Positions 5,771 through 6,676 of a stretch of 6,676 nt of DNA are shown piece after piece (position 1 is the first letter of the stretch; every line of letters begins with the position of its first letter). Origin of the DNA: Clostridiales bacterium (GTDB lineage: Bacteria; Bacillota; Clostridia; Oscillospirales; Acutalibacteraceae); contig DXVY01000094.1 in assembly GCA_019417145.1 (NCBI GenBank), forward strand, positions 1 through 6,676. Direction: 5' to 3'. The notes beneath the pieces were generated by a model. That model was not told the DNA's origin. It did not search any database and saw only the letters and a list, made by a program, of their open reading frames with translations. The position numbers and the translations under genes were made by a program.

Positions 5771-5788
5771 GGCCGGCAGCCGTCGGCC
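5771..5788 (+). promoter_or_regulatory. GC hairpin in the 5' leader of the purine permease mRNA
   Basis: GGCCGGC and GCCGTCGGCC can fold as a 7-bp stem (one G-U) with an AGCC loop, starting about 8 nt after the predicted transcript start. It is not followed by a U-run and leaves the ribosome site free, so it is probably not an attenuator. Confidence 0.4.
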
Positions 5789-5803
5789 CAAATCAAGAAA
5801 AAC

Positions 5804-5810
5804 AGGAGGT
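5804..5810 (+). promoter_or_regulatory. Ribosome binding site of the purine permease gene
   Basis: AGGAGGT, 5 nt before the ATG at 5816. It is the strongest ribosome site in the window and fixes the start. Confidence 0.9.
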
Positions 5811-5815
5811 TTAAA

Positions 5816-6676
5816 ATGGAACGGCTTAATAAATTTTTCAAGCTGAAGGAAAACGGTACCAATGTCAAGACCGAGATTCTGGCGGGTATCACCACCTTCC
5901 TGACCATGGCCTACATTCTGGCCGTGAATCCCACCATTCTGGGCAGCGCCGGTATGGACAAAGGCGCAGTTTTAACCGCCACCGCTCTGTCGGCGGTGAT
6001 CGCCACAGTGGTCATGGGCGTGCTTGCCAACTATCCCGTTGCGTTGGCGTCCGGCATGGGCCTGAACGCCTATTTTGCCTATTCGGTGTGCGGCCCATTG
6101 GCCAAGGAAGGCATCGCCGACCCCTGGAAGATCGCGTTGACCGCCGTGCTGGTGGAAGGCATCATCTTTATTATCCTGTCCCTCTTCCGCTTTCGTGAAA
6201 CCCTGGTCAATACCATTCCGGAAAATTTGAAATACGGTATAACGGCTGGTATCGGCCTGTTTATCACCATCGTGGGTCTGAAGGGCGCCGGCATCGTGAC
6301 CACCGACGCCATCATCCAGGACGGCGCCGTCTCCTCCTCCACCCTGGTGCAGCTGGGCAACGTGGCATCGCCTCAGTTTGTGCTGGCTTTTGTAGGCATT
6401 CTGGTCATCGGCGCCATGATGTATTACAACGTCAAGGGCGCGATTCTCTGGGGCATTCTGATCACCTGGGTGCTGGGTATTGGCGCCCAGCTCATCGGAT
6501 GGTATAAAGTAGATATCGCCAACCCCTCCCTGATTCCCGTCTTCGATAGCGCCAAAGATCTGCTGCCCAAGTCCTTGGCCCCCACCTTCTTCCAGTTTGA
6601 TTTCTCCTATGTTGCCAAGAACTTCTTCAATTTTGCGGTCATTGTCTTTTCCTTCCTGTTTGTGGATATTTTCGAC
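5816..6676 (+). CDS. NCS2-family purine permease (AzgA/PbuG type), N-terminal part cut by window edge
   Basis: The first 287 codons of an inner-membrane nucleobase transporter that probably imports adenine, guanine or hypoxanthine with protons. The family is typically about 430-480 residues, so roughly 150-190 are missing. Family marks are the N-terminal KTEILAGITTFLTMAYIL (18-35), the half-helix motif ASGMGLNAYFAY (78-89), the segment NTIPENLKYGITAGIGLF (132-149), and FLFVDIFD (280-287) at the very edge, where the TM8 acidic residues implicated in purine binding in this family begin. About seven hydrophobic segments are visible. These motifs point to AzgA/PbuG/PbuO rather than the xanthine/uracil UraA branch. 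It is transcribed away from the ABC operon. No purine riboswitch is visible in the leader, so control, if any, must act otherwise. Confidence 0.94.
   Translation, partial: MERLNKFFKLKENGTNVKTEILAGITTFLTMAYILAVNPTILGSAGMDKGAVLTATALSAVIATVVMGVLANYPVALASGMGLNAYFAYSVCGPLAKEGIADPWKIALTAVLVEGIIFIILSLFRFRETLVNTIPENLKYGITAGIGLFITIVGLKGAGIVTTDAIIQDGAVSSSTLVQLGNVASPQFVLAFVGILVIGAMMYYNVKGAILWGILITWVLGIGAQLIGWYKVDIANPSLIPVFDSAKDLLPKSLAPTFFQFDFSYVAKNFFNFAVIVFSFLFVDIFD

Larger units (their letters stand above)
5502..5815. other. Divergent promoter region between the ABC operon and the purine permease
   Basis: This 314-bp gap contains no convincing gene. It holds the minus-strand ABC promoter (5546-5574), a GC hairpin (5603-5620), an AT-rich stretch (about 5663-5727), the plus-strand permease promoter (5728-5756) and a leader hairpin (5771-5788). 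I looked for the conserved loops of the purine riboswitch upstream of the permease and did not find them. Confidence 0.75.

Noticed and set aside
5569..5814. Plus-strand open frame of 81 codons between the divergent promoters
   Set aside because: It spans the permease promoter and leader, lacks a ribosome site, and its AT-rich part matches promoter sequence rather than coding sequence.

Overview
The window looks like chromosomal DNA from a Gram-positive bacterium, most likely a moderately GC-rich member of the Clostridia (Bacillota). The reasons are AGGAGG-type ribosome binding sites, sigma-A-like promoters with 17-bp spacers, a heterodimeric TM287/288-type ABC exporter, a DUF4190 membrane protein and an AzgA/PbuG-type purine permease. 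The phylum is an inference from these features. Nothing in the sequence fixes a genus.

Layout from left to right. Positions 1-415 (minus) hold the N-terminal third of a MATE multidrug/cation antiporter, cut by the window edge. Positions 416-963 hold no convincing gene. This stretch contains the MATE promoter (603-631), a leader of about 180 nt that can fold into four consecutive hairpins, a palindrome-rich stretch, and a long, nearly perfect hairpin terminator (819-873). Positions 964-1761 (minus) encode a DUF4190 protein with a five-copy 18-residue repeat. Its own promoter lies at 1841-1869, inside a region with a perfect 10-bp inverted repeat. Positions 1951-5501 (minus) are a two-gene operon for the two half-transporters of a heterodimeric ABC exporter, overlapping by ATGA. 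Positions 5502-5815 are a divergent promoter region. Positions 5816-6676 (plus) are the first 287 codons of an NCS2-family purine permease, cut by the right edge.

All complete genes encode membrane proteins. The ABC exporter and the MATE protein are both candidate drug or toxic-compound exporters, but they are separate transcription units. The ABC pair shows the classic asymmetry of one degenerate and one canonical ATPase site. Both halves are intact, so a working exporter is expected.

No mobile element, CRISPR array, tRNA or rRNA was seen. The best candidate for something undescribed is the multi-hairpin leader RNA in front of the MATE gene. I could not match it to a riboswitch class I know. 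Its existence rests on a good promoter and four well-formed stems, not on covariation.
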